A DNA stretch of 64,000 nucleotides from Akkermansiaceae bacterium UBA2367 (GCA_002344525.1 DDTJ01000029.1:1-64000); one strand, 5' to 3'; positions 1 to 8,625 are shown, counted from the first letter of the stretch. Made by a program: numbers and translations. Notes: a model not told the origin generated them from the letters alone.

Positions 1-67
1 GGTCCAGAAATCCAGCTCACCTCATAGGAGTAGGAGTAGGAGGGAGGGGGATGAATCGATGTCCCCA

Positions 68-96
68 TTGCGCCCGTCGCGCCCTGGGATTATTTT
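68..96 (+). promoter_or_regulatory. candidate promoter of L,D-transpeptidase gene
   Basis: TTGCGC at 68-73 and TATTTT at 91-96 are separated by 17 bases and lie just ahead of the ATG at 109. The -35 box is weak (3 of 6 matches). The predicted 5' leader would be only about 6 bases. Assigned by eye only. Confidence 0.3.
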
Positions 97-108
97 TCCT
101 TCCCATCC

Positions 109-639
109 ATGGCCCGCTTTCTCCTTCCCGCTTCCTTCGCCCTCCTCTTCGCTTCCTGCGCGACCGACGAGCGCCATCTCGTCGAGGTCTCCGTGCCCGA
201 TCAGCGCATGGCGGTCTATCGCGACGGGGTGCGCATCCGCGAGTATCCCGTTTCGACTTCGAAGTTCGGCCTCGGCGACGAGAAGGGCAGCAAGCAGACT
301 CCGCTCGGGGCGTTCCGGGTCGCGAAGAAGATCGGCCGGGACGCTCCCGCCGGGACGGTCTTCAAATCGCGCAAGCCGACCGGCGAAATTCTGCCGCCCG
401 ACGCGCCTGGTCGCGACCCCATCATCACCCGAATTCTCTGGCTCAAGGGCTTGGAGCCGCACAACGCGAACGCCTACAAACGCTACATCTACATCCACGG
501 GACGCCGGAGGAGCGTGCCATCGGCACCCCGGCGAGCTATGGCTGCATCAGGATGAAGTCTGCCGACATCGTCGATCTCTTCGAAATCGTCGGCAGAGGT
601 GCCAGCGTCCGCATCGCGAACGAGCCGCTGCGGCGGTGA
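109..639 (+). CDS. L,D-transpeptidase (YkuD-family), probable lipoprotein
   Basis: This 176-residue protein is likely an exported L,D-transpeptidase, which forms 3-3 peptidoglycan cross-links or attaches proteins to the wall. The N-terminus is a hydrophobic signal ending in FASC with Cys17, a slightly imperfect lipobox, so an envelope lipoprotein is probable. The YkuD catalytic motif is visible near the C-terminus: His130, then a spacer, then SYGCIRM with nucleophile Cys146. The usual SHGC is SYGC here, a substitution that I believe also occurs in other family members. The protein is short, consisting of the catalytic domain with no LysM or repeat region. The ATG at 109 is chosen because it gives the complete signal peptide. 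The neighbouring LD-carboxypeptidase gene also acts on peptidoglycan, but lies on the other strand. Confidence 0.9.
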   Translation: MARFLLPASFALLFASCATDERHLVEVSVPDQRMAVYRDGVRIREYPVSTSKFGLGDEKGSKQTPLGAFRVAKKIGRDAPAGTVFKSRKPTGEILPPDAPGRDPIITRILWLKGLEPHNANAYKRYIYIHGTPEERAIGTPASYGCIRMKSADIVDLFEIVGRGASVRIANEPLRR

Positions 640-691
640 TGCCATCCTCCGACCGGGGTGAGGCTCGCGAGACAAGAGCGCCGACCCCAAG

Positions 692-719
692 TAAAAGGCC
701 GCCCGGATGGGCGGCCTCA
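692..719 (-). terminator. intrinsic terminator of the DUF3597 gene
   Basis: On the minus strand a perfect GC-rich hairpin (GGCCGCCC, loop ATCC, GGGCGGCC) is followed by TTTTACTT. It sits about 35 bases past the stop codon of the minus-strand gene ending at 754. The convergent transpeptidase gene ends at 639, so the hairpin may separate both transcripts. Confidence 0.8.
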
Positions 720-753
720 AGTTCGTTGAAAGGAGTGAAATCGGGGTTCCCGC

Positions 754-1206
754 TCAGTCGAGGAGGTCCGCCGGAACGGAGCCGCCGTTTTCCGCGAGAC
801 GCTTCATGACTTGCTTGTGGAGCCACATGTTCATTTCGGCGGATCCTTTGTTCGCAATGTCGGCTTCGCTGTAGCCAAGCTCGATGGCGAGTTCTTTGCG
901 GGCACCGAAGCTGCTGTCCATGCCGACGAGCTTCAGGAGATCGACGATGGACTTCTTCCAGTCGAGCTTTTCGGGATGGGCCTTGGCCATTGCGGTGAGG
1001 TTCGCCTCGACGTCGAAGAGGCTGATCGGAGCGGGCGCTTCAGCGGCAGGGGCTTCAGCCGATTCGACGGGGGCCTCGACCACGGGGGCTTCGGCAGCGG
1101 CCTCGGTGGTCGGTTCGGGGGCGGGTGTCGGAGGGGCCTCGTCGACGACCTTCTCTTCTTCTTTCTTGCCGAAAATCCGGCCCATTAATTTGGAAAACAT
1201 GCTCAT
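754..1206 (-). CDS. DUF3597 domain-containing protein
   Basis: This 150-residue protein has a charged N-terminus (MGRIFGKKEEEK), then an Ala/Pro/Glu-rich low-complexity linker at about residues 25-62, and then a compact helical C-terminal domain of about 85 residues. The C-terminal part, with AHPEKLDWKKSIVDLLKLVG followed by ARKELAIELGY and MNMWLHKQVM, matches the DUF3597 family as I know it. Its function is unknown; family members are small, cytoplasmic and sometimes described as LysM-domain relatives. It is monocistronic, with a strong terminator immediately downstream. The start could be Met1 or Met3. A purine-rich GGTGGA about 6 bases upstream may be the ribosome-binding site. Confidence 0.75.
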   Translation of the reverse strand: MSMFSKLMGRIFGKKEEEKVVDEAPPTPAPEPTTEAAAEAPVVEAPVESAEAPAAEAPAPISLFDVEANLTAMAKAHPEKLDWKKSIVDLLKLVGMDSSFGARKELAIELGYSEADIANKGSAEMNMWLHKQVMKRLAENGGSVPADLLD

Positions 1207-1251
1207 AGACAGTCCACCCTGAGCGAGGGAGGGTGGGTCCGCAAGCGAAAG

Positions 1252-2169
1252 TTACGTAAGGAGGTCCGCGTCGGGGGAGGCGGGCCGGATGTCGAGCCTG
1301 CCGTCTTCGATCACGGCTTCCGCGCCGAGGGGGATGGGCTCGTTCTCGGCGATATGGCCGGCGGGGAAGCCGGTGAGCACGGGGAAGGGCGCGTCGCCGA
1401 AATGGTCCGTGAGAACCTCCTCAATGGAGACACCGTCGGGTCCGGGGTCGCCCTCGGTGAAGGCACCGACGACGAGCCCGGCGAGTCCTTGGAGTCCGCC
1501 CGCTTGCTTCATCGTCGTGAGGATGCGGTCGATGCGGTAGGGGCGTTCGCCCACGTCTTCGATGAAGAGGATGCGCCCTTCGAGACGGGGGGCGAAGGGC
1601 GTGCCGACGAGAGCTCCGAGCACGGCGAGGTTGCCGCCGGCGAGGAGGCCGGAGACGGGGCGCGGTTTCGGGTTCAGCGGGCACAAATCCCAGGAGCGGG
1701 CTATACCGGGATGCTCCAAGGTGTCGATCCAGCGTTCGCGCAGGGTGTCGGAGGCGCAACCGAGGGCGGCGACCATGGGGGCGTGGATCGAGCGCACCCC
1801 GGCCCGCGCCCAGACGGAGTGCAGGGCGGTGATGTCGCTGAAGCCGACGATCATCTTGTTCGCCTCGCGCACGAGTGCCGGGTCGATGCCGGGAAGGAGG
1901 CGGGTCGCGCCGAAGCCGCCCCGGGCGCAGACGACGGCGTCGACGGAGGGATCGGCGACGGCGTCGAGCAGTTCGCCGAGGCGGCGGGCGTCGTCGCCGG
2001 CGAGGTAGCCAGTTTTGGCGAAAATGTCAGGACGGTGGACGACCTCGTAGCGCTCGCCCAGCCAAGCGAGCCCGGCGCGGAATGCCTCCTCGTCGAAAGG
2101 GCCGGCGGGGGCGACCACGGCTAGGCGGGAACCGGGCTGGACGGGGCGGGGGAGGGGCTTACGGGTCAC
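1252..2169 (-). CDS. LD-carboxypeptidase (peptidase family S66)
   Basis: This 305-residue cytoplasmic serine peptidase should remove the terminal D-Ala from murein tetrapeptides during wall recycling. The S66 triad is visible as Ser111 in GFSDITALH, Glu204 in FIEDVGERPYRIDR and His272 in FPAGHIAENEPIPLG, with spacing close to that of E. coli LdcA. The family N-terminus (GSRLAVVAPAGPF) is intact and length is normal. The start is GTG, and no ATG is available before the conserved VAPAG block. That GTG lies inside a tandem heptamer array in which every unit contains a GTG, and no Shine-Dalgarno sequence is visible, so the exact start is uncertain. The gene is alone on its strand here, separated from the TonB receptor gene by an inverted-repeat element. 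Confidence 0.88.
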   Translation of the reverse strand: MTRKPLPRPVQPGSRLAVVAPAGPFDEEAFRAGLAWLGERYEVVHRPDIFAKTGYLAGDDARRLGELLDAVADPSVDAVVCARGGFGATRLLPGIDPALVREANKMIVGFSDITALHSVWARAGVRSIHAPMVAALGCASDTLRERWIDTLEHPGIARSWDLCPLNPKPRPVSGLLAGGNLAVLGALVGTPFAPRLEGRILFIEDVGERPYRIDRILTTMKQAGGLQGLAGLVVGAFTEGDPGPDGVSIEEVLTDHFGDAPFPVLTGFPAGHIAENEPIPLGAEAVIEDGRLDIRPASPDADLLT

Positions 2170-2195
2170 GGGTCACGGGTCACGGGTCACGGGTG
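2161..2195. repeat. period-7 tandem repeat (ACGGGTC x5)
   Basis: Five head-to-tail copies of ACGGGTC (the last one ends in G) span the start region of the minus-strand LD-carboxypeptidase gene. On the minus strand each unit reads GACCCGT and supplies a GTG. Because 7 is not a multiple of 3, successive GTGs fall in different reading frames. Confidence 0.9.
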
Positions 2196-2204
2196 GGAGT
2201 CTTG

Positions 2205-2306
2205 GTAGAGAAATTCGTGAGAATACGGAACGGATAGCCGGAGGCAATTTCTCCCAGAACGATCACTTAACCCGGATCGGGGAGAAATTCTCACGAATTT
2301 CTCTAC
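2205..2306. repeat. palindrome-flanked intergenic repeat (family 1, copy A)
   Basis: A perfect 20-base inverted repeat forms the ends (2205-2224 and 2287-2306, sequence GTAGAGAAATTCGTGAGAAT and its complement), with about 62 bases between. A second, diverged copy lies at 54197-54273. It sits between the ends of the LD-carboxypeptidase and TonB receptor genes. No coding capacity is apparent; it looks like a REP- or MITE-type element. Confidence 0.85.
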
Positions 2307-2339
2307 AGGGTCTTGCGAGGGAGGCAAGAGGGTTGGGCT

Positions 2340-4310
2340 TCACCTCCCCCACACATACCGCACCCCGCCGTAGGCTCCGAAGCCTGCCGCCTCGTAGCCG
2401 CGCGTGGTCTCGTAGTCGAGATCGAAGACGTTCTCCAGCCTGCCGTAGATTTCGAGGCGGTCGCTGACTTCGTAGCTGCCGAAGATCCGGGCCACGGTGT
2501 AGTCGTCGAGGATGACGCCGGGGGCGTCGTAGCGGTCGTAGGCGCCGGTGAGTTCGGCTCCGGCTTTCCAGCGTTCGCCGCTGAGGATGACACCGCCGGA
2601 GAGGACGAGGCCGGGACGGCGGGGGAGACGGTCGCCGGGATTGCCTCCCCATCCGCCGCTGTATCCCCCGGCGACGATGGTCGCATCCAGCCAAGTCGCG
2701 TTGGCGTAGAGGCTGAGGTTTTCCGTCGGGGAGACGACCAGCTCGACCTCGACGCCGGAGCTCTCGATATCGACCACGGCGGGATTGAAAAAGAAGGGGT
2801 CGCCATCGACGAGATTGTCCACTTCGGTCTCGAAGTAGGTCAGCGAGAGGGAGCTGCGCTCGTTGAAGAGAGTCTGGCGGACGCCGAGTTCTCGGGTGAG
2901 GCTTTCCTCGGGCTGGAGGGTGGCGGGATCGAGCGCGGGATTGGCCAGGAAGACGAAGTCCTGCCCCGAGGGGGCCTTGTAGCCGGTGGCGACTTTGCCG
3001 AAGAGGGTGGTGCCGGTGGCCTCGATCTCGTGGTCGAGCTGCACGGTGTAGGTGGCCTTGCTCTCGAAGGTGTCGTGCCCGTCGTAGCGGCCCGAGGCGA
3101 GGAGGTGGAAATTGGCGGGCAGGTCGAGGTCGGCTTGGGCGAAGACGCTGCCGTAGCCGTAGTCGAAGGCGCTGGGGAGGTTGAAGGGGCCGGGAATGAG
3201 CGGGGTGCGCTCGAAGGCGTAGGTGTAGTGTCCCGCGCCCAGCGTGTAGGTGGCGTCTTTGCCGGGACGCCAGTTGAAGACGGCTTCGAACTCGTGGCTG
3301 GTCTGGTCGAGACGGTTGTCGTTGGCCCAAACGTCGCGGGTGGCCACGAGCTCGTTCTTCGTGTGGCTGTAGAACATGGAGAAGTCCCACTCGTCGCGCA
3401 CGATGCTGAAACGGGGCGAGAAGAGGGAGGATTGGTTGTCGTTGATCTGTGGTTCAGGGAAGGTCGCCCACGTCGAGGAGCCGGGCACTTCGAGGGAGGA
3501 GTCTTGGTAGTAGCCGAGCACGTCGATGTAGACGCCGTCGGCGATCTCGTAGGCGGCGTTGCCCCGGAAGACGGCGTTCTCGAAGCCGGAACGGACCTGA
3601 TCGTTGTCGGTCTCCAAAATGCTGGTGTCGAAGGCGAGGCCGAGGCGACCGTCGCGGATGGCGAGCTTGTGCCCGGTGCGGAAGGTGGAGAAGGAACCGC
3701 CCTCGACGAAGGAATTGAGGGTGTCCTCGGTGACGAAACGGGCGTCGGTGGAGCGCAGGTCGATGGCTCCGGCGAGGGCGTCGCTGCCGTAGAGTGAGCT
3801 CGTCGCGCCGCGAAGGATTTGGACCGATTCGAGCGTGGCCACGTCGAGGTATTCGAGCTGATACTGCCCGCCGAGACCGGGGGGGAGGCGGCGTCCATTG
3901 AGGAGGACGACGGTGTGGTTGCTCTCCATGCCGCGGATGAAGAGCGAATTGACGGACCCGGTTTGGCCGGTCTGGACGAGGTGGAGTCCGGCGCTCTGCC
4001 GCAGGATGTCGCCGATCTCCCGATGCTGGGCGGTGCGGATCTCGGCGGCGGAGAGGGTGTCCACCGAAGGCAGGAGCCGTTCGCGGCGCTCGGGGGCTTC
4101 GGTTGTCTTCGTCGCGATGACCGGGGTGGCGGTGGACTGCGCCCGCTCCTCGCGGACGATGGCGGCGCGCTCGGGGCTGCTCGCCTCGACGGTGGTGGGG
4201 GCGAGGGTCGCCTCAGGATCGACCGGGGCGGACTCCGCAGGCTCCTGCGCGAGCACGGAGGGACTCAGGGCCAAGCTGAAAAGAAAACAAATCAATAAAT
4301 CGCGATTCAT
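2340..4310 (-). CDS. TonB-dependent outer-membrane receptor (BtuB-like plug)
   Basis: This 656-residue protein has a cleavable signal (MNRDLLICFLFSLALSPSVLAQ), a plug domain and a C-terminal beta-barrel ending in an aromatic-rich strand (YGGVRYVWGR). The plug holds the family pattern: LRQSAGLHLVQTG, FIRGMESNHTVVLLNGRRL, and ILRGATSSLYGSDALAGAIDL, which resembles BtuB more than siderophore receptors. It should take up a scarce substrate through TonB energy coupling. The substrate cannot be deduced: no exbB/D, tonB, ABC importer or cobalamin gene is adjacent, and I find no cobalamin riboswitch upstream. The ATG at 4310 is chosen because it begins the signal peptide. A promoter-like pair lies only 6 bases ahead of it. 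Confidence 0.92.
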   Translation of the reverse strand: MNRDLLICFLFSLALSPSVLAQEPAESAPVDPEATLAPTTVEASSPERAAIVREERAQSTATPVIATKTTEAPERRERLLPSVDTLSAAEIRTAQHREIGDILRQSAGLHLVQTGQTGSVNSLFIRGMESNHTVVLLNGRRLPPGLGGQYQLEYLDVATLESVQILRGATSSLYGSDALAGAIDLRSTDARFVTEDTLNSFVEGGSFSTFRTGHKLAIRDGRLGLAFDTSILETDNDQVRSGFENAVFRGNAAYEIADGVYIDVLGYYQDSSLEVPGSSTWATFPEPQINDNQSSLFSPRFSIVRDEWDFSMFYSHTKNELVATRDVWANDNRLDQTSHEFEAVFNWRPGKDATYTLGAGHYTYAFERTPLIPGPFNLPSAFDYGYGSVFAQADLDLPANFHLLASGRYDGHDTFESKATYTVQLDHEIEATGTTLFGKVATGYKAPSGQDFVFLANPALDPATLQPEESLTRELGVRQTLFNERSSLSLTYFETEVDNLVDGDPFFFNPAVVDIESSGVEVELVVSPTENLSLYANATWLDATIVAGGYSGGWGGNPGDRLPRRPGLVLSGGVILSGERWKAGAELTGAYDRYDAPGVILDDYTVARIFGSYEVSDRLEIYGRLENVFDLDYETTRGYEAAGFGAYGGVRYVWGR

Positions 4311-4634
4311 AGATTTGATATAATCGGAACGGTAGTTTCTCGCAATCGGATTTTCGGAGAAAATTTCTCGTATGACAGAGGCAGCCCTTGCGGAGCGGGG
4401 TCGGCTCTGGCAAAATGCCCTCAAGCATCAGGAGTGGCCCGGCGAAAGCGGGGTCCGGCAACCTGGTTTGGAGAAGCCAAGGTGCCTTGGATGCCGTTGC
4501 GGGCTTGGACTCGCGGCGGTCTCCGATGTGCGGACCCACGGGTCCGAACAGAATTTCTCCGGGAGGAGCCGCGCGAACGCGGGGAATCCCAAAGCCTGAT
4601 GCGGTAACTGAATCCCACAGAAACTGCATCATCC
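4311..4634. other. intergenic region with short hairpins
   Basis: This 324-base divergent region lies between the TonB receptor and the orphan small protein. Several short palindromes are visible, for example CCAAGGTGCCTTGG near 4478 and GGACCCACGGGTCC near 4533. I tested it by eye for a cobalamin or other riboswitch and found no convincing core. It may contain dispersed repeat sequence, but no second copy is present in this window. Confidence 0.5.
4317..4345 (-). promoter_or_regulatory. candidate promoter of TonB receptor gene (leaderless)
   Basis: Reading the minus strand, TTGCGA (4345-4340), a 17-base spacer and TATATC (4322-4317) are followed by six bases and the ATG at 4310. This geometry would put the transcription start at or beside the start codon. 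No ribosome-binding site is visible. Confidence 0.4.
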
Positions 4635-4901
4635 ATGACCTATCTCGACCTGCTCGAAGCCCACGGCGGCTCCACTTGTCCGGCGCTCGCCGGCACTCTC
4701 GCGACCCGTCCCGGACGGGACACCGCCGACGGGGCGAACCCCGACCACCATCTCTGGAACAACCGGGGCACCTGGTGGTGCCACTTCACCCTGCACCGCC
4801 CCGACTACACGTCCGAGCGCGTCCGCGTGTCTCTGCGCACCCGCGACCTTGCGGAGGCGCGCTGTCGTCGCGACGAACTGCTGCGGCGTTTCGTGCGCTG
4901 A
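4635..4901 (+). CDS. small orphan protein resembling an integrase arm-type DNA-binding domain
   Basis: The 88-residue product has a variable Pro/Gly-rich N-terminal half and then a block reading RGTWWCHFTLHRPD, RVRVSLRTRDLAEARCRRDE. This resembles the three-stranded N-terminal arm domain of tyrosine recombinases (a strand with Trp-Trp, then 'SL-TRD--EAR--RDEL'), but no catalytic domain follows. I read it as a stand-alone member of such a family or a recombinase remnant; function is unknown. The ATG follows a short intergenic hairpin region, and no clear ribosome-binding site is visible. The sequence after the stop is poorly coding. Confidence 0.55.
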   Translation: MTYLDLLEAHGGSTCPALAGTLATRPGRDTADGANPDHHLWNNRGTWWCHFTLHRPDYTSERVRVSLRTRDLAEARCRRDELLRRFVR

Positions 4902-4924
4902 GGAAAACGATCTTGGGAAATTCC

Positions 4925-5149
4925 ATGCAGACCTCGTCCTCCCCGTCCACCGCCTGTCCCGCGAACTTCCGCGACTGGCCCGCCTGCATGCGGCGGCGCT
5001 ATCGCGAGCATGCCCTCGGCGATCATACCAACTCTAAAAAAGGTTGGGACGATTGGATGGTTTCCGGTCGGGCAGTCCAATGCTGCCGATCCAGCTATCC
5101 GGCGGCAGCTGGGTGGGGCAACCGTCCCGGTGATCCGCTTCGGAGCTAA
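4925..5149 (+). CDS. doubtful small open frame after the orphan protein
   Basis: This possible 74-residue product starts MQTSSSPSTACPANFRDWPA and has an Arg-rich middle (MRRRYREHALG). It begins 23 bases after the upstream gene and could be co-transcribed. The second half is compositionally odd (Cys-, Ser- and Gly-rich) and runs into repeat-like intergenic DNA, so it may be a decayed gene or not a gene at all. I recognise no family. Confidence 0.22.
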   Translation: MQTSSSPSTACPANFRDWPACMRRRYREHALGDHTNSKKGWDDWMVSGRAVQCCRSSYPAAAGWGNRPGDPLRS

Positions 5150-5253
5150 AGCGCGGCAGGCGGGAAGGACGTCCCTTGGCCCAAGACGGCTCGGCAGGGA
5201 CGCCCCGCCCCACCTTCGTCGAATCTGCCGACGACCTTTTGGGGGACTTCGGA

Positions 5254-7089
5254 TCACTGGCCGGGTCCGAACTTGGAGCGCTCCGCCCGGTATGCGGCGA
5301 TGACGGTCTTGGCCTCGCGGAGCCGCTGACTGGCCAGCGAACTGCCTTTGTTCGTGAACTGGAGATAGATTTTCGACGCTCGGACGAGATCCTCGGCGAG
5401 CCCGAGGAGGTTCTTCGCTTGCGGGGGCGTCTCGTTGCGAAGCTTCAGGAGGCTCGCGTCGGTCCTATCGGAGAGGTCTTGCAAGGTCGCGCCGTTGAAG
5501 GTGATGGAGTTCTCCTCCGGATCCATGAAAGGGGCAGCGATTCCATCGACTTTCGCCACGAACTGCGCAAGGCGCGTCTCCTCGGTGAGGGGGCGCGTGG
5601 CGTATTCGAGCATGGCGCGGGCGGAGAGATGGGAGGGGCAGGAGGCGAGGATGGCCCGCAGCCGATCCTGCGCCGAGGGCAGACGGAGGAGTTCTGGCAG
5701 GGGCATTTTTGCCGAGGCGGTTTCGATCTCGTCGAGCACGGCTCTCGCGGAGGCGAGGGCTGGATCGATCGGCGAGGTGAGGAGGGCGACGGCCCCGTCG
5801 AAATCGTCGTAGGAGACGAGTTCGTTTTTCAACAGCAGATCAAGGCGTCCCGATACTTGGAGCGAGGTCACGAGGGGATCGAGCGCGGAGGCGGGCGCGA
5901 GGAAGTAGGGGCGGTTCAGGCCCGCGGCCGTCTCGATGATGGCGACGGGATCGCCGGGAAGGCCGGGCTGCATCGAGGCCGGATCGATTTCGCCGAGGAG
6001 GACGAAGGATTCGTTGACCTCCCGTTTGCCGAGGGCGCTGTCCACGAGGATGAGCGAGGGCAGGAGGGCGGAGGCGTTGGCCAGGCGTCGTGGGCCGGGG
6101 AGAGGGGTCATCGGGGAGAATTTCACCTCGCCGAGGGCACCCGAGGGCCAAGCCCATTTCCGCTCTCGCGCGGGGGCGGGCGCTTCGAGAGGCTCCAGCG
6201 GAACCCCGTCCCTCAATGGCAGGAGAGGGAAGGGGACTGACGCGGCGCGTTGTTCCTCAAGCCAACTCCGCTCCATCGTGCCGAGGGGGCTGCGGATCAC
6301 GAGGGAGACCAGCCCACCGACGGGTTTCGAATTGTCTTCGTAGGAGACCTGCCGCACCGTGGCGAGGGAGGCCGAGATCGGTTCAAGAGGCTCCATCCGA
6401 GGCGGCCGCGGCGGGCGGACGGCGTTGCGGGGAGGGGACTGGGGTCGGGCCGGGGTGGCGGCGAGCGCGGCGCGTTGGTTTGCCTCCGCGATCTCGCGGG
6501 CTTGGCGGAAGAGGCTGTCGGCGCGGGCCGTCGAAGGATTGCCGTCGCTCTGGAGGACGAGAGCCGATCCCCACGCGGGCGCTTCCGCGCCGCAGACGAG
6601 GGCGAACTCGGCGAGACGATCCTGCGGCGGTTCGGGATGGACGAGGAGGGAAAGTTCGAGGAGGAAGGGGGCGAGGCGCGCCTCCTCGGGATCGAGGGGA
6701 GGCTCGCGAAGGCGGCGGCCGAGGGTCCAGAGGGTCTCCGAGACGGCGCCGAGGTTTTTGAAATGAGGGATCGCCTCCGGCCCTGCCCCGGCGGCGAGCT
6801 GGCGATGGGCGGCTCGCGAAGAGGCGTGGAGCGGGTCGATCCGCAGGGCGAGGGCGAGGGATTTTTCGCGGAGGTCGTCGTCGACGCGGGAGTTGTCCGG
6901 GAAATTCGAAGCGATCGCGGCGAGGGCTTCCAGCAGGCTCGATCGGTCCTCCCCGACGAGGAAGACGCCGTCGGAGGAAAAGAGTTCGGACGCGAAGTCC
7001 GGCGGATCGTAGGCGGACGCCGATCCCGCCACCGCGAGGACGAGCGGGGCGACGAGACGGAGCACGGGGATGGCGTGGCGGGAATTCAT
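5254..7089 (-). CDS. secreted protein with degenerate Lon-protease-like (S16) domain
   Basis: This 611-residue protein has a signal peptide (MNSRHAIPVLRLVAPLVLAVAGSASA), a helical, TPR-like N-terminal third and a Pro/Arg-rich linker around residues 195-225. The central part (about residues 235-430) follows the layout of the Lon catalytic domain. VGGLVSLVIRSPLG occupies the first strand, PGPRRLANASALLPSLILV the serine-helix position, VLLGEID the 'TGEI' strand and LPGDPVAIIETAAG the lysine-helix position, followed by a FLAPASALDP strand. The catalytic Ser (GPSAG becomes GPRRL) and Lys (GGxKEK becomes GLPGDP) are missing, so activity is unlikely. A helical tail of about 150 residues follows. Start chosen at the signal peptide. 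The Lon relationship is my alignment by eye; the alternative is an unrelated secreted protein. Confidence 0.6.
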   Translation of the reverse strand: MNSRHAIPVLRLVAPLVLAVAGSASAYDPPDFASELFSSDGVFLVGEDRSSLLEALAAIASNFPDNSRVDDDLREKSLALALRIDPLHASSRAAHRQLAAGAGPEAIPHFKNLGAVSETLWTLGRRLREPPLDPEEARLAPFLLELSLLVHPEPPQDRLAEFALVCGAEAPAWGSALVLQSDGNPSTARADSLFRQAREIAEANQRAALAATPARPQSPPRNAVRPPRPPRMEPLEPISASLATVRQVSYEDNSKPVGGLVSLVIRSPLGTMERSWLEEQRAASVPFPLLPLRDGVPLEPLEAPAPARERKWAWPSGALGEVKFSPMTPLPGPRRLANASALLPSLILVDSALGKREVNESFVLLGEIDPASMQPGLPGDPVAIIETAAGLNRPYFLAPASALDPLVTSLQVSGRLDLLLKNELVSYDDFDGAVALLTSPIDPALASARAVLDEIETASAKMPLPELLRLPSAQDRLRAILASCPSHLSARAMLEYATRPLTEETRLAQFVAKVDGIAAPFMDPEENSITFNGATLQDLSDRTDASLLKLRNETPPQAKNLLGLAEDLVRASKIYLQFTNKGSSLASQRLREAKTVIAAYRAERSKFGPGQ

Positions 7090-7440
7090 CGGATGCTTGC
7101 GCGAAATAGGCACGCAGAACGAAGGGCCAGAAGGTGGAACCCTGATATCCCCTCCCTCGGGAAACACCCGGCGAAGCTCTCATGGGCTGCGCCAAGGCCT
7201 TTCGCAAGAGAGCGATCGTCTCAAGGAATCCGGGTGCAGTATAAGCGCCCGGCTGCGGCTGTCCACGGCGCAGTCCGGGAAGGGCTCTTGGCTCTTTCAG
7301 CGGAAACCTGTAGCCGAGGCCAGTGGCCTCGGAGAGGGCACCCTTTGATCGATGGACGCTCTTTCCGGCCTCAATGAGGTCGGCTACAGCGCTGGCGCGT
7401 TTTTCACGCTCCATCCATGCGGTTCCGCGATACCTCCACA
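7090..7440. other. intergenic region holding a dispersed repeat
   Basis: There is no gene between 7090 and the ilvC terminator. The distal part (7307-7412) is a repeat-family element described separately. The remainder is G+C-rich with no recognisable RNA or coding region. Confidence 0.5.
7307..7412. repeat. dispersed intergenic repeat (family 2, copy A)
   Basis: The element starts CCTGTAGCCGAGGCCAGTGG and ends GGCTACAGCGCTGGCGCGTT plus TTTCACGCTCC. Outer TGTAGCC and GGCTACA are complementary, and the inner CGAGGCCAGTGGCCTCGG is a palindrome, so two nested hairpins are possible. A near-complete second copy is at 12855-12953 and a half copy at 62649-62672. Confidence 0.8.
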
Positions 7441-7474
7441 AAAAAACCGGCGCGGTCGCCCGCGCCGGTTTTCG
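7441..7474 (-). terminator. intrinsic terminator of ilvC
   Basis: On the minus strand the sequence reads AAAACCGGCGCGG, a short loop, CCGCGCCGGTTTTTT. This is a strong GC-rich stem followed by six U residues, about 35 bases past the ilvC stop codon. Confidence 0.88.
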
Positions 7475-7509
7475 GAAAATCGATCTGGCCGCTCTCGCGG
7501 AACCGACGA

Positions 7510-8538
<1,029 letters not shown>

Positions 8539-8625
8539 CTCTTTTGTTCTCTGAGTTTTTTGGAGCGCGTAGGTTCCGCGCAAAGGAGGGGATGGTCAAA
8601 CGCTATTCCTGGCTTGGGGGGAGAG

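Noticed and set aside
2313..3797. Plus-strand open frame opposite the TonB receptor
   Set aside because: No motif or start signal; composition is that of an antisense shadow of a conserved receptor gene.
4311..4634. Cobalamin riboswitch upstream of the BtuB-like TonB receptor
   Set aside because: The minus-strand leader has short hairpins, but I could not find the B12-box (GCCACTG, AAGCCAGGAGACC type) or the conserved core spacing, so I do not call it.
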